Source of the DNA: Scatophagus argus | Taxonomy: Eukaryota; Chordata; Actinopteri; Scatophagidae | Assembly: GCF_020382885.2 (NCBI RefSeq) | Contig: NC_058497.1 | Coordinates: 22,064,330 to 22,128,329 of the forward strand | Direction of reading: 5' to 3' | Length of the DNA stretch: 64,000 nt | Shown: positions 43,201-58,278 of the stretch, piece after piece | How the letters are laid out: every line of letters begins with the position of its first letter | How positions within the stretch are numbered: position 1 is the first letter of the stretch | Position numbers and translations under genes: made by a program | The notes under the pieces: generated by a model | Database searches by the model: none | Told to the model about the DNA's origin: nothing | The model's input: only the letters and a program-made list of their open reading frames with translations

Positions 43201-46200
43201 CACACATTGTCTCTTCAGAGCGAGCTTACTTATGAGCCAGGGCGAGGGCCAGAGAGGAGCTGAGCAAAGATGACAGTGTAAAATGGGGATGGTAATTTTG
43301 CCATTGTGTGGTTTTTGTTCTGTTGTTTCTTCCTCACTGGCCTTTGTCTTTGATACAGTTGAATTCAGTAATAACTTTTTCATCTTTGACTGCCCTGTTA
43401 TAATCTTTCTGGACTGAGGCGACATGACCGACTGGATGTGTGCAATGAAGCTTCAAAAAAGCAAATTAGAAAATAAAACCCAATCAGAATGGGAGCAATA
43501 CATGTTCTGTTTGTTGCTGAAATATTGGGTGGACTCACTGATCGAGCGCAAAGTTACATAGAGGCTGAAGTCTGTGGTTTGAGAAGGCGATCACAGCGAC
43601 AGAAGTCACAATGCAAATGACTGCTGGGCACCTAAAAACACTGGCTCAGTGGTTTTAAAGCCAACCAGGGGTCGTTTCTCCATGTGACTGATCTCTGTGA
43701 ACAAACAAGACTCACCTGAACTTTTCATTAATCTAACGATTAAGGCTGTTATTTGAGGCCGAGCTTGTTTCTCGACGCCGCTGATCCCCCACAGCAGTTC
43801 GTGTCTGCGCTGAGTCACCACGGCCTCCACATTTCTCAGGCCGTCTGTGACAGTGTGATCTTTAAGGACAGTTGTGCCAGGTGGGACCGGCTTGGAGGAG
43901 CTCTCCAAGTGGACTGGACATTGGCCCCGGCACAGGACGAAACCCAGCAGGAAGAACAACAGATGGCCCAAATTATGCATCACCAAAGCTCTCTGCAGAG
44001 CTGGTTATTTATGTCTAATATGTCCTGTTCCTTTGGGGGGGGGAGTTTCTTTAGCTCTCTACAAATGTTTTTATTTCAAGTATTACAAACAATATTTCAG
44101 GCAGCAGCACACACTTACACACACTGCACACATGCATTAATACAGGACAGTATATACACATCCTGTCCTACCTGCCAAAAATCTGTTCTTTCTTGTATTT
44201 CTCTACTATATGTACGTCACTACAGGATAAATATTTGGTTTCAGCCGGTGGAGCTGGATGGCTCAGGTGCTCTTTGATGTTAGTATCGAGATCAATTCAG
44301 TTGCAGGTTTTCTCTGTACATGGAGCTCTCTTGACCTGAAATTCCTCAGCCTACGCTGGTAAACACTCCCACGGATCTCAAAACAAACTTTGCCGGAGCA
44401 GACAAACACGTAGGTCAGAGCAGATTGTACAGCAAGTGACACCAGGGTCATTACCATGTAAATGCACCCATTGACTCCGATCCCTGTTAGTCGTACAGTA
44501 AACACTGTTAGGTATCACCAGGAGGAGAGGCTCTTACAGTTGGTGTGGCAGGTCGGGCTACGAGTGTGTGTGTGTGTGTGTGAAATCTCTGCAAGTTGGA
44601 ATACAGGACCAGCATCTTGGTGATTTTATAATGAAGTCATGGATCGCAGGGAACTGACTGCGAAGCATCTCATAGTCTCTAACCTTCACATTGTAGAAAT
44701 TATGAAACATTTTGTTGGTCGTTATATTTGTGTGTATTTCTGTTTCTGTAGCTATGCCTTAGTTTGAGGAAAAAAAAGTGTTCTTACAATTATGGAGATG
44801 TCGTACCGGTTCTCACATGAAACCACAGTCCCCGTGGAGGATTACAGGTACCCATGAATGTGAACTGTGATATGGATTCTACTACCGGCTGTGTTTTGAC
44901 ACTGTTAACTAATGTCAACAAAAGTGAAAAATAATTTGCGGATCTGCCACATGATTCGGATCTGTTCCAAAATTTAAAGGGTTGGCTCATGCTACACCCT
45001 TCCACCAATTTTCATGAAAATCAGGCCAGTAGCCTTGCCATTATCCTGCTGACAAACAAACCAACAACAACAACTGAGTGCCACCATGTTGTTATTCTCA
45101 ATTTCTGGCCGTCACATATCAATCGAGTGCTTACCCCGACTACTTCTGTTTAACTGGTTACTCATATTGCAAGACAGGTTTCCAGGGACCTACAACAGGA
45201 CAATACATGTTGCTTCCAGACTAGGACAAAGATCTCAGATATTATAAAATGAGACAATACAGACGAGGTCTTGTATTTTGGTATATGTAGTTTTATATCA
45301 CAACATCAAAATGTAGAAAGCTTCAAACAAAAGTTAATTTTTGGAGACAGAATAGCAAAGTCTGTGTCTGGCTATTCCTGTGAGTTAAACAGCTGATGAA
45401 CGCCATGGAGTTTTTTCAAAAAGCCTGTAAAATCAATACTTAGCATAAAGCAGTTTGGGTTATTGATTTGCAACATTGCACATAATGCTACTACATTAAT
45501 ATCAGTAGGACAGCACAATCAGTGCTGGATGACAGAGTTTCCCAGCCCTATTTACACATCACATAAAGGCAGTTCTCATTTATTTAAGTTTCGCTGACTA
45601 ATAACATGTGCTTGAGTCACATTGTGCCCTCGTTTTGTGTTTTAGATGGTTTAACTTTCCTGCTTCGTGGTTCCTGGAATGAGATTGCAGAGGTGTATAT
45701 GTAATTGCTGCTGGTTATCTAAAATATATCCCCCATGGAGACGAGGATTACGACTTAAAGGAATACAGAAGCTAAGAATTAAGGCGTTCAAACCCTGAGT
45801 GAGCACAAAGCAGCTTGTACTTTATCACATATACTGCTTGTTTCTCAAGATCGGAATGTGTATTAGTAGGACAGGGAGTTGGATAGAACAGCAGTCCTCC
45901 TGTTTCTACTGGTTCAACACACACACACACACACACACGCACACACACACACACCTCACACCCCCCCCCCCCCTCGAGGCAGTCGAGGAGTCCAACCTTG
46001 GCATTGCCCCAAGACATGAGGGGCAGCTGTGTTTCTCAGGCAAAGAGCTGGAGGAGCTCTCCTTGCCCTCCTCCCCATTTCCTGCCTGCACCGCCTGCCT
46101 CTCCACTTTTCTGCCTCTGCATAAAGCAGGGCACACTTAGTGCTTTGAAGGGTTACCCCCCCCCACACACCCGCCTTCAACACACTTCAGTCAAACCCCA

Positions 46201-46433
46201 TGGAACTAACCACTGACTGTCTTCAGAGAAAAATTAAGAGATAAAGAGGAAGAAAGAGAAGAGAGAGCAACAGATTCCCCAGAACGCTCTAAGTTCAGAT
46301 TCAGTGACACTTGTTAGGAGTTGCATAACAAGACATTTACTGGAATCAGGCAGCCGCAGGCCAAAGTCTGGTGCCACTGGTTAGTCAGCGGAACTGTGAG
46401 GCACTGTGTTAGAGATATGTGGGACGCTAGTCT

Positions 46434-46474
<41 letters not shown>

Positions 46475-48795
46475 ACGTAACCTGGGCCTCATAATTAAAG
46501 CCCTGCTGCTGGCAGATGCACAGACATGATGGCAGACAGACCAACAGGCCAACACAGGGAACATTCCAGCACAGGCTTTTATATCTTTTTTATTGTGGCG
46601 TGATATTCCAGCTTTTCTTTTTTCCCCAGCTGATTTTAATCCAGTATCTCCTCTCAGCTCCCGTCCCCCTTTATCCCCCCTCTTCGCTTTTCATACCACT
46701 TATTGCTTTGATGTGCTGAATCACCATAGCTGGCACACCGCGGGTGTTAAAAAGCAGCTGTGAGTATTGATGAGCACTACCTGATAGTCTTTGATCTGCT
46801 CTGTGTAAGATGTACTTGTAGATACTAGGGCTCTGATAATGATTATTTTTATTATCCTACTGACATGACATGATTATTTGATCTACTCACTGACAAATTG
46901 TTGAGTCTATATTGTGTCAAAACAGAGTAAATGTTCTGAAAGCCATTTAATTTCTAATAATACAAAAGAAAGAAGCAGCGTCTGTCACTCGACGAAGGAC
47001 TTAAATTATCAAAATATTCTGATTCTGTTCAATTGAGTAATTGTTTCAACACAAGTAGAAGAACTTGTTTTTGATTCAGCATGATACAAAAATACAATGT
47101 GATGACTAAAAAATACTGTCATGTTCAAAGTGATGTAACTATGCCCGTCCCCGCTGATGTGATTGAGCAACAGTGTGAAACTAGTAGCCCCGCAGTTCAT
47201 TTCACAACCCTTGTGTTTTCCTTTTGTCCCGCTCCTCATGTGTTTATCTCTCAGCCCCTGTCGGCATTAGAACTGTGCTGTTGTCTAACTGTCATTTCCC
47301 CTACCAAGAAAGCATTTTGGGATATTAATCACTGACTGAAATAAAAAAGAAAAAATAGAGGCAGGAAAGCAGGTCAGAGTGGTGCAGCGGGGATATCGGA
47401 GGGTGTTGTACGTCTGTGTGTGGTACACGTGTGTTTATTTGTGGAGGCAGTCATTCTGTGGCTATGAAGTCACATCACGTCGGTCTCAAACGAGTAGTGA
47501 CAATTGATTCCATGTGCTGGTGCTGTCTGGGTCATTGTTTCACAGTAAACCTTTAACAGCATGTCCAGAATGTCGTGGGAGGAAGCCAGCGGGGCAACGA
47601 CAGAAGCTGTGAGACACATACCTCAACAGGGGATCGTGTCTGTCTGTCTGTCTGCTCGTCCGTCCTGAGTCGAAGAGGCTTTACGGTTGGTGGGTTTTTG
47701 CAGTAGTATTTTGATTCAAACAACAGATGCAATGATTTTCTTCCCTCAGATGTCCCCAGACGAAGCTTCGGTGCTTGTCATAGCAGGAAAAGAAAGTTTG
47801 GCTTCGTTAAACCGCTGTTATTTGTATTCTTTTAAAATCCCTGATTGGATTATTTTATATTTAGAGTTTTTTCCAGTTCAGTTCTCAATGAGTACAACTG
47901 CAAAATGTGACTGACCAGTCATAAACTCAACATATTTTATAACTCGAGGACAGTTATAAAATATGTGCTATTAAACTATATGTGTAGCGAGCTGAGGAAT
48001 AACATCTAATTATATTATAAGGGATATTCGACATCTGTTTATGACACAGCTGGCGTCCAGCTGGTAAGTCCACACTTAGAGAGCCTTTATCTTGCTGGAA
48101 AGGACCCAGGAAACTCCCCTCAAAGTGCCCCTTTCATTCAAACAAATCATGTCAAATGGGTACATGGGCATTTCCACCCACCTCAGACGCTGGAATCACA
48201 ACAGCCCTGCAGCACTACTGCCAGAGTTTTGTTTTGTCAGTTCTTCTTCTGGCTAGGACAGATCGTTCAGTGACTGTAGAATCCACTAACTGCACAAAGA
48301 GTCTAGATGATAAAGCCTGTAAAGAAAAAAATACGAGCAGAGAGTGGAGCCTCATTCAGCAGGACAGAGCCCACAGGTGCCATCGCTGGCTGGCTCCTCT
48401 GCTCTGGAGTTAGAAAAGAAAAAAACTGGAGCTGACATCCAGCACCGTAGTCAGGTAAACAGTCATTTAGGATGAGTCAGATTGTTTTGTTTTTGTCAGT
48501 GCGGGTTTGGTAGTAGCAGGCCGAGAGCACGTGATCGTCTGTTTTGGCAGTAGGTTTGCCCAGGCATGGCATTTTGTTTCACAGACTATGCTGTTGCTGT
48601 GTATGCCATCACAGCTTGTCATCAGTGTGAGAAATTGGGAAAATCTCCGGTGGGGTTAACAGGAAGACTATTGTTTTACTGTGTGAGAAGAGGAACTTGT
48701 ATGGATTTTGAATAATTTCACCATTCCAGTGAGAAGTGAAAGCCCACAGCGCTTCTTCACACGTGAAAATGTGTTGTCCTGTCAATTTCTCATAG

Positions 48796-48843
<48 letters not shown>

Positions 48844-51800
48844 CTGGCCGCAGCACACACAGGGAGTGAGCAAAGCAACACTTTTACGGGACCGCTCATT
48901 GCTGAGAGCCCCAAACCACAGGCATTACCCAGACCCACATTGTTGTGCAATTCCCGCCCTAAAGCGATTATGCACGGTGCCTGTCAGACTAGCCCGGCAT
49001 TATCACACAATCACGCATGCATTGAGGCATGGGTGAATTATGTCCACATACATGAACGCTCACTGGAGCCGGGTGGAAATTTAAATGTGCACTTTAATCA
49101 GCAGTGCCCTCATGGCTTTTGCGTCAGACGGCAGGTTATCCTGCTTCAGCTGTCACAGAAACTAATGGTTTGTTTCAAGGTCAAAGTGTGTGACAGTGTA
49201 ACCGATTCGCCCTCAGGTGTGTTCATTTTAGGTTTGCATTGGTGTTGCAACATTGCGGCACTATTGTCTGTGTTGTGTAGCGAGGCTCTTGGCTGACGTA
49301 GTGTTTATAGAAGAAACACCTCACGGGGAGAGGAGAGGTTACCAGCAGTTAGGCTTCACTTGACATTAGAGTCTGTCATTAAATTGTTTTAAGTCCAAAA
49401 CAGATTTCGGTTAGCGATTTCTAACGCAGGATGGGAATGTTATTAATTTATCACCCTGACTGATAGCTGGGACAGACAAAATTGTAGTTTTCCTGAGTGT
49501 GTTTATGTACATCTTTGGTACTGTTAGATAGAAACACTGATGGGCGGTTGTACTGTACGGTTCGAGGGTGGCCCCTTTCCAGTTTCCAGTTTAACTTGCC
49601 CATTCAGGGTTCCTGTGTTGGATTCAAGGAAATGCAGTCGTGCCAGTCAGGCAGATTAGACATGTAAAAACATGCGGACTCATTTTTCTCCCAATGAGTC
49701 ATTCATGTCCTCGTTGAACCAATTCACAAGGGAGATGCCAGAGGAAAAAGGAATGTCGATCAGTTGACGGCACTGGGTTTTGTGACGTCTTGTGATGTGT
49801 GTACGTTAAGAATTCACTGTCATTATTTTCATTGTTTAAACACACTAACGTTTGGAATATTATTCAAATGAATCTCACTATGTATTTAATAATATTTCAC
49901 TGACTTTTATCAGATGAAGAAGATTAAAAAATACAAGCGTAAGTTTGAATGCGGCCTTATAACTTTGAGACTTTTCTCCATCTGTGCATATTCATATCCT
50001 ACATCTTCTATTCTGCATTAATACTGGTGCTTAAACACTGTTGTTGAGTTTATATCTGTCTTATCCAAGTCATCATTTCTGCCCATCTCTCTCAAGGAGC
50101 AAAAACATCTGATTTCTTGAAACACTATCGTCGATGCACATGATAAAGTTGGTCTTTTGTGGCTGCTGTTACCTGCAAAGTATGCAAGTTCTGATGTTTC
50201 CTGTGTCGGCACGTGAAGTGATTCCATAAGTTACCTCTTTCTAGAATCTGTTGCTCTTCCTCAACCCGGTCCTCTTGTCTTTTACGAGATGCAAATTTCA
50301 GCTCATGGCTGACAGGAAGTACATGCTTTGAAAGCAGTACACGGTATGCAGTTCCAGGGCAGCGATGTCATCAGGAGAGGAAGTAGCACTGAACGTGACA
50401 CCAGATTCTGTGGCTTCTTCCTCTTCCACTATTCTTTTTCTTTTTTTTTTTTTTTTGTATTCTTAGCTCCACTCAGAGCTGTGAACTGAATCAATGTTGT
50501 TGCTTAACGTCTTCTAAATTATCCTATAAAATTCTAAAAATCCTTGTTTGGAGATGTTGTGGTTCACACTCAGACATAACAATCTAAATGATGAACTGTG
50601 TGGACTTCAGTTAAACAGAGCCAAAGTCAATGCTGCAGTCAGGCTTTGGTTTAATCATGTGCAGCTCTGGCGCTGACCTGTGCTGGTGCCAGCTTGATAA
50701 TGGTTCCTCTGACTGGGAACTGGGCCAAGTCCAGGTCTTGATGCCCTGTTATAATGTCACACTTGCTGTCAATTGTCCTTAATAAAAATGTAAGCCCTCG
50801 CCAAGACTGATAAGGCTTCGGTTATGTTCCTTGGAGGATTTTTTCAATGTGTGCAGCATGTCTGTAGTTATATGAATTTATCTACTAGTCCTAGATGAAA
50901 CTAAAACAGTTAAAATTGTTTTTTGGCTCATTTTCCATCTCTGCTTCAGGGCAGCTTTAAAGATTCAACTTATCCCGTGACACTCTGTCCTTATTAGGCT
51001 GGGTATTGAAATATTATCATACCACTGGTAGTACCAGTACACTTAAAGTCATACTGATACCAGCAGAGTACTTCATCCAATATCTCATCACTCTCAACTG
51101 CCAATTCACCACAGATTGTGCAGATTGTAGCTGTTGCAGGAGGGGGCCAGTCACATGAACTGAAGAGTGCTTGTGGTGGCTGGCTGCAAGCAAAACTATA
51201 CAATTAGTGAATTTCCCTTGGGGATGAATGAAGTTTCTATCTATCTATCTACCTATTTTGTTCTGAATTCAGGTACAGAATCAGTAGAAAGCAAAATTTA
51301 ACAGCAGAATTGTCGATACTTATCAGCACTGGGTTATTCAGCATTAGTCCTCATGAGACTTTTATTTATGTTGAGTGGGTCTCATCTAATGGCACTGGCG
51401 TAATAGCAAGGGCCAAATTGCAAAGATGGTGATGACAATTACAAAAAAAAACTACAGCTGTTAAACATAATGAAATTTTTACATCTGAAAACTGCATTTT
51501 AAGATAATGTTGAAAAGCTGAGCTGAGCCATAATCTAGCCATCAGTTTCTATTAAAACCCGCAAAATGCTTCTCTGAGATTCACAATTTTTTTTTAATCT
51601 ATTCTGTGATGTGCCACTGCTATTTCCTTTTCATTATGAGCCCATGAAAAAGAAAAAACTTCTTGGCTCCACAGCACGTTATAAGGTTTCTTTCAGTTTT
51701 TTTCCTCTGGAAGCAGTTTGTTTGTAGCAGAGCATGGAGTTGCTAATTTTAGAACTGGCAAACAGGTAAGTGCATTATAGCCCAACTACTTCATGGACTT

Positions 51801-54800
51801 TGTGCAAATGCAAGGGGACTTAAAAGCATCGGGAACTGGCGGCAAGAATGAATCATTAAATCATTTTACTTCATGGTTAAACAACAGTCCTTCAGCCAAA
51901 CACACTTACAGCTAATTACTTGCTCTCATACAGTACAAGCAAAGGGAAGGAAAGGAAGCGATAAAGAATCATGAGGTCTGTTTGTCACTTCAAAGTCACA
52001 ACATCATATTACTATCACTGTCATTTGGAAATGTTTTTTGTTTTTTTGTTGTTTTTTTTTTTGTTTTTTTGGGTTTTTTTTGGCCAACATGCTAAAACCT
52101 GTGATGTCCTTGTTTAATTTTGGTTAATTTTGGTGACGTTTTTGGTGCTCATGAGGAATCACTGTGGTGTTTAAGAGAAGCAAACAGCCCGCATTCAAAC
52201 AGCGTTTGGTTGTTTCTCTCCATCCAAAGTGAAGGCACTTTAGAAGTGCACGTATTTTCTGTTTATGCTTTACAGTGTAATAAAACAATACAGAAAATAA
52301 GTGTACCAATAAGAAATCCTCTCAACTTTGTAATTGAGTTGAGATTTAGTGTTGGAAACCACGTCCAGACATAAAAACAGCTCGGGGATATCCCCATGTT
52401 TGCCAGGTTGAACTGGGGTGACAAACATTCCCCTCCTCCTCCCCTCCTGTGGCGGGTCAGGCCCATGGACCCAAGCACCCAGCCAGTGGTCCACACACTG
52501 CATCTTTATCCAGGCAGAGCAGGCAGCAGCAGCCCAGCCCAGCCGCTCTGCTGATCAGAGGCAAAAAATATCCCCACTCCACAGACTCAGCTCTGTGCAT
52601 TTACAGACTCACATTGTGTTGCACATAGCAACACATGCACATATTTTAGCATGGTAAGCTTAGACAGCACAACCCGGTCCCTGTCTGTACACAGGAGCTG
52701 CGTGTAGCTTAAGTCTGAGTCAGGAAATCAGCGAGCACAAGACAGAGAGAGAGCTCAGCAGCTAAACACCCCAGCTCTGATGGCCTGGGACATTATTTTA
52801 AAAGTACGTGTAGTTGCTATCATAAACAACATATGAATATTCAGAAAGAAATATAAAGTCCAGTGTGAATCATTTAGTCAGTTAAGCTACTTTCTCACCA
52901 ACGTTTATGGGCCTTCCAGGTCAAGTGACATGAGGGCAATCTGGTTAAATCAATAAAACACTATAATTTATTTTTTTTTTAAGAGAATTACTGTACTTGC
53001 TTTGAAAATTTGAAACATTTGAAACTTCTGAAATGTCTTGAGTATTGAATTATCAAATTAGCTGTAGGCCATATTTCTTGAACAATGCTGCCTTAGAGCT
53101 GCAGTTTGCATTTAAACTGACCAATGCCATGAAGTAAAAATATATTTGATTTTTTTCTGACGGGGGTTTCCTTTGTTTAAATGGAATGAAACTGCTTGAG
53201 AACAGCGTGAGAAGAAAAGCAGTCGGCAAAGATGAATTAGGTACCGTTTTTTGGAAGTGTCAATTGCCACAGAAATGGCTGCAGTTAGCTTCTCTTCCTT
53301 TTCCTATTGGCATGGTGAAATGAGAACGAGGAAGAGTAAAAACCAGATTGAAATTTAAGGTTTACAACTGCACAACAAAATGTTTTCTCTGTTGATAACC
53401 TTTTTGAATCTTGTTTGAATGTGTGGCCACGTGTCAGATGTGGCTTAACCAGATGAAATAGCGGATGATTTATATTTCTCTCACTAACTTCTGTTTGTTT
53501 GGTTCCATAATGAGTGCAAATAAATAAAATGGGGAACTGTTCCTAAGGTGTGCAGTAAGAGCTTTATCCGCCATTGTAATCCTGCTGGAAAAGCCTACCT
53601 GGACAAGGGCCCCCTCTTTCCTTTTTCCTCTTGTTTTGCCCAGTCAGACTACAGAGTTTTGATTAGGAAGTACCGGCTCTTGAACCCACTGTTTTCCTCA
53701 GCTAGTCCCCTGCATTGCACCTACCAGGGCCTCATTCTGCAGTGTTTTGCATAGAAACCAGAGGCATCAGTGGGATCAGTATCAGGACTGGCCAGCTCTT
53801 CCTGTGTGGATACAATGCAGCAGGAAGTTCGCTAATAGCCTCTCCACTCCGCCACCATCTCACACTATCATACGGTGATGAAAGACCCTGGAGTGTCATT
53901 GGCTTTGCTGTTTCTCACTGTATGCACCAAACCACTCGCAGACTATTTATCACTTGTCTGCAGCGTCTGGGAGACTGATCAATCTTAAGCTTAACCAGTC
54001 ATCATCCGCTCAGGCTTCCAAGTTCAGCTCTGTGTGTGTGTGTGTGTGAATGTGTGTGAATGTGTGCGTGTTGGAGAGGGCAGTTGGTTGCACTCCTTGC
54101 AGAGGATTGTGAAAAGCAGATCCTGCCAAGAGGCCGTCAGTAAATACATTTGCAGACAGATTTGCTTCTGCATGACTTGCATTTTCTGCTTTTCCATCTG
54201 CGCTTTACGATGGTCATATAACTCAGCATCTGACAATGACCATTTTGAAGGGACGCTTTCCTGGAAGTCATAGACTACTACTTGGGTTCATCATAGAACT
54301 CTGAATTTAAGGAGCTCCACACTGAGCCCTCTGTGTCCGGGCCTCCTCTCTACCGTTGTTTTGCCAAATTGAATTATTGGAAGGTGATGTCAGCTGGTGA
54401 GAAAGGGACCCTTTTTGCTGCAACACGAGTGTGCGATCAGCTGTGGCCAGAGGTTTCCGTGCATGGTGTCGCAAAGGGGCAAATGAAAAGGACAAGGACA
54501 GAATAGAGGGCTAGGAAGGAGGGGCGGGATTGAGGGAGAGGGCAGAGATGTCCTATTTCTGGATCAAACCTTGTTCTAGGGTCAGTTTCCATTTTTAGTC
54601 TGAGAGGGTTTTTAAAATCAGAAATTGTGGTGAAACAGATTTCTTTTTATACCACTGCTAACAGTGACACATTTATCCTCTTGCAAGCAGTCATACCTGG
54701 GGCGCTGTGCTGTGTTGCTCGCTGCTATGCAACATAAATGACAACAATAATTTCCTTTTCTCAAGACTATTTTAATGAAACTGAGGGTATAAATAATGAA

Positions 54801-57800
54801 AAAGGCCTGAGGCTTTACATTTCCTGTGCTCTGCTTTTTATTTCCACTCCCTTTTATGATCATTGCTCTATTGACTTTGGTAAATAGGTCAGTGATTATC
54901 ACTGGTCAGTTCAATATTGGGGCTGATGATAACCTATCAGACTGCAAACACATGAAGTCATCACGGTCTATTCAGATTGCTTTGTGAATGTGGTAATGTG
55001 AAAGTGTATTGCTTTATTTTTTACACGTGTGTGTCTGTGTGTGTGTGAGAGAGAGAGATAGCTTTAATTTCCAATTAAACATGAAAAAAAAAAAAAAAAA
55101 ACGATAACACTGTACATAAATACTGTATGGTTAAATATCCCACTCAGCAAATTTTAGGTGCAGACGCTCATGTCATTTGATCTTGTCTTTACTAAACACT
55201 AATGCCCAATAAAACATAAATCCCATTACACAACCAGGCTGAAATCCTCCCAGAAATGAAGCAAAAATCCCCCCAAAAAACAAATTAAAATTGATTTATG
55301 GCTGTTTATGGCTCAAGTTTTATACCCCTGTTAAAATTGTACATTGGTTGAAAGTCTTTGACAGTGCTGCCATGAAGTGCATGAACACAATTTCCCAAAG
55401 AACTCCTTTTTATTGAATACACCAAACTAATTTCTGAAATGTAAAATGTTGTCTTAACACAAGCATCCATTCAAGAACAAAATAGGCTGTGAACGTTGGC
55501 AAATTCTGATTTAAATCAGAGATTATGGGGCAAAAGAACAAGCACCGAAGAATTCACTGATCAAAGAACGAGCAAGTAAGAGTACAAATGTCTGATGCCA
55601 GCTACAGACACGTTTCTCAGCAGCAAAAAAACTATCTGAATTTGGGCCAACTTATTGTGTCTTCCCCCCAAAAAGAACTAACTGTGTAAAAGTAACTGTT
55701 GTGTCTTCCCATTTGCTCATTTCTGCACTGCTCTTTCTCTGGCTTCAGGTGGTATCACTTTGAACAGCGACTTAACCACAGAGCTCTACAGTTATGAACC
55801 TGCTATGATAATCAAGTGGAACCTTTTGTAATCAGCATCTGGATCACCGAATATTAAGCACATCTGACATGAAGGGGGAAAAACCTGATGTGAATTCACC
55901 TTTTGATGCATCTGTGATCCCAGTGAGTTGTAGTTCCCCGTCACTTGTCGCCCCGCCATCTCACCTGGAGCTGTGTGCTCTGCCCCATGCTGTTGTTAAG
56001 CGGGCAGACCTGCTGAGCTGGTGTCAGGCAAATGACAGGTTTATACAGTTTCTGTCTTAACCACACTCAGCCAGACTCAGCACAAAGCTCCAGACATGAC
56101 CAGGGTACAGCTTTAGGGCTACCTGTTTTGGCGGTTAGACATGGTGTGCTACTTACCCTATAGGTTGTGCTCTTCATGGCCGCAGACATTACAAAGAAAA
56201 TAGCTAGTTACAGTGCAGGAGCACACCTACTGTTAGGGCTGAAACATGGGTAGCGAAAAACGCCTGCTCAGGACAGCACCGTTTCTCTAATGAGTTCAGT
56301 GGAAATAGTGCAGGGAAACCACATTTTTCACTTTCATGTAAATGCATGTGAAACCGTTCAGAAAGCTGCTGTCGTGTGAGTTCGTACTTGCTGTGCACTT
56401 TCAGTCAGTGAAGAGGGAGCATTTGTTGCACTTTATACCTATAGCTATATGAGCTTTGCAGCTGAGGTTTCACTTGTGGCTTCACTTGATTCACAGCAGA
56501 CCTGCAAGTAGGTGGTGTTGCGCTCTTCTGGGGATTTTTTCATTAGACGAGTTGACATTTGAGCAGCTCTTGAGAGCGTCAGCACTTCGGTCAGTGTGCC
56601 AGTGTCTATCTGGCACACTGTCTCCATTTATCTGCAGGTACTTGGCTGCTGTCTGCAAGAGAGGAGAGGACAGGCAAGAAAATGAGTAGGAGAGAAGGAA
56701 GGAAATAAGCTGAGTAGAAGAAGAAGACAAGACAAGGTGGGGAGGAGAGGAGATTTAAAGGGGGAAAGGAGACGAGAAATAAAAGACAGAGAAGACGTGT
56801 CGTACCAAACAGTGTGGCCTTTCAGTAGTGCTGCCAGTGAGGGAGTTTAAACCAGCACAGTGTGTTCTTTACTGATCCTTGCCCACTCTGTCACACACAA
56901 CCCCTCTTTCTCCATTTCTTAAATAGCCTACACTCAAAACACATTCTCATGCCCTGTCGCACACACACACACACACCACCCAGACGCCCATACCGCAGCC
57001 GCTCGGTGAGTCATGACGTATCCACTCATGTAATTTAGTTTCAGCAGTCACACGGCAAAGTGAACATTACTTTCGTTTAATAAATATAGTGTGACATCAG
57101 GGATTAGTGCCTGTTGCTAAACATACACCCTCTGGCAGCGGGGGGGGCATTGGAGGAGGGTGGCGAAAGCTAAATTTTGCGGTGTCCACTTGGCTCACAG
57201 TGCTGCGGCGTCGCATTCCATGCCTTTTTCTCTGCCTCACGACTGCCGTGTTTCCTGCGAGGCAGGAAGTCAGCTCTGCTTCCTGTCACAGTCCTCTTTC
57301 ATGTGGTCACTTCCTCGTGTTTTGCCAGCGCCGCTCTGTTCTGTTGACTCAGAGAGCAGAAGTGGTGCTCCTCGCGGTGGGCTCAGGCACAACAGAGAAA
57401 CGTCTTTTTATCAGTTCTGGCTGCGCGAATAAGCTTTCAGAGATACAGTAATGTCAGGTTACTGCCTGTTTTCACGTCATTTGTCATAATTACATTCCTC
57501 GGCCCAACAACTGTTCATTATTCACATGAGCTTTGTATTAATTACAAGCATTTAAAGTGTTGATATTATTTTGAGTGCAGGCACAATCTTTTGTTTCTTT
57601 TCCAAAACTGTCTAAGTCATTTTGTTGCCATTTTTTGTGGGAAGAAACAAAAAACCTTTTGTTTTCAGAGGAGACTGTGTTCATACAACACCAGATAGGA
57701 CTGTCCTCAAGCCTTGGTAATCAGAGTTCAGTTCCGTGAATTTGAGGGTTTTGTAACCTTGCCGAGGAATGTTGATTGTGATGGCTGTCTGGCTGAGAAT

Positions 57801-58034
57801 CCTGCCGTTACTATTTCCTAAGAGATACTAACACGTTGGCTCTGATTTCGACTGAACTTTGCTCATGGTGATTAGTTGGAATGTTAAGATTCCTGTGTAC
57901 TGTGGCCAGAGATAAATTAGTGTCACACACAGGCGCAAGATCCAACAGAAAAAGATTCTTAATTTGTACAAAATCGAATAAATATTAACAGATGCAGCGA
58001 GCAATGTGTCATACTTTCCATTCATGTATATATG

Positions 58035-58081
<47 letters not shown>

Positions 58082-58233
58082 CTCTTAGCATGTGATTGCG
58101 TGTTCATCCCAAATCGCGTGCATTTTCAAACCACGATATCACAGACTGCAGTCGAGTGAGCAACAAAATCAAAACCATACCGCGCTGCTGTTTGTCGGGC
58201 TGCCATTCCACTAAAAACATGAGCGCACACACG

Positions 58234-58278
<45 letters not shown>

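Noticed and set aside
43606..43986. 126-codon minus-strand frame with a signal-peptide-like start
   Set aside because: It overlaps an equally long + strand frame, has no recognisable domain, splice partners or homologue I know, and sits in foxo1 intron 1.
48799..49296. 165-codon + strand frame
   Set aside because: Its start is in a TG repeat (Cys-Val run) and the rest lacks protein-like pattern; treated as a possible non-coding element instead.
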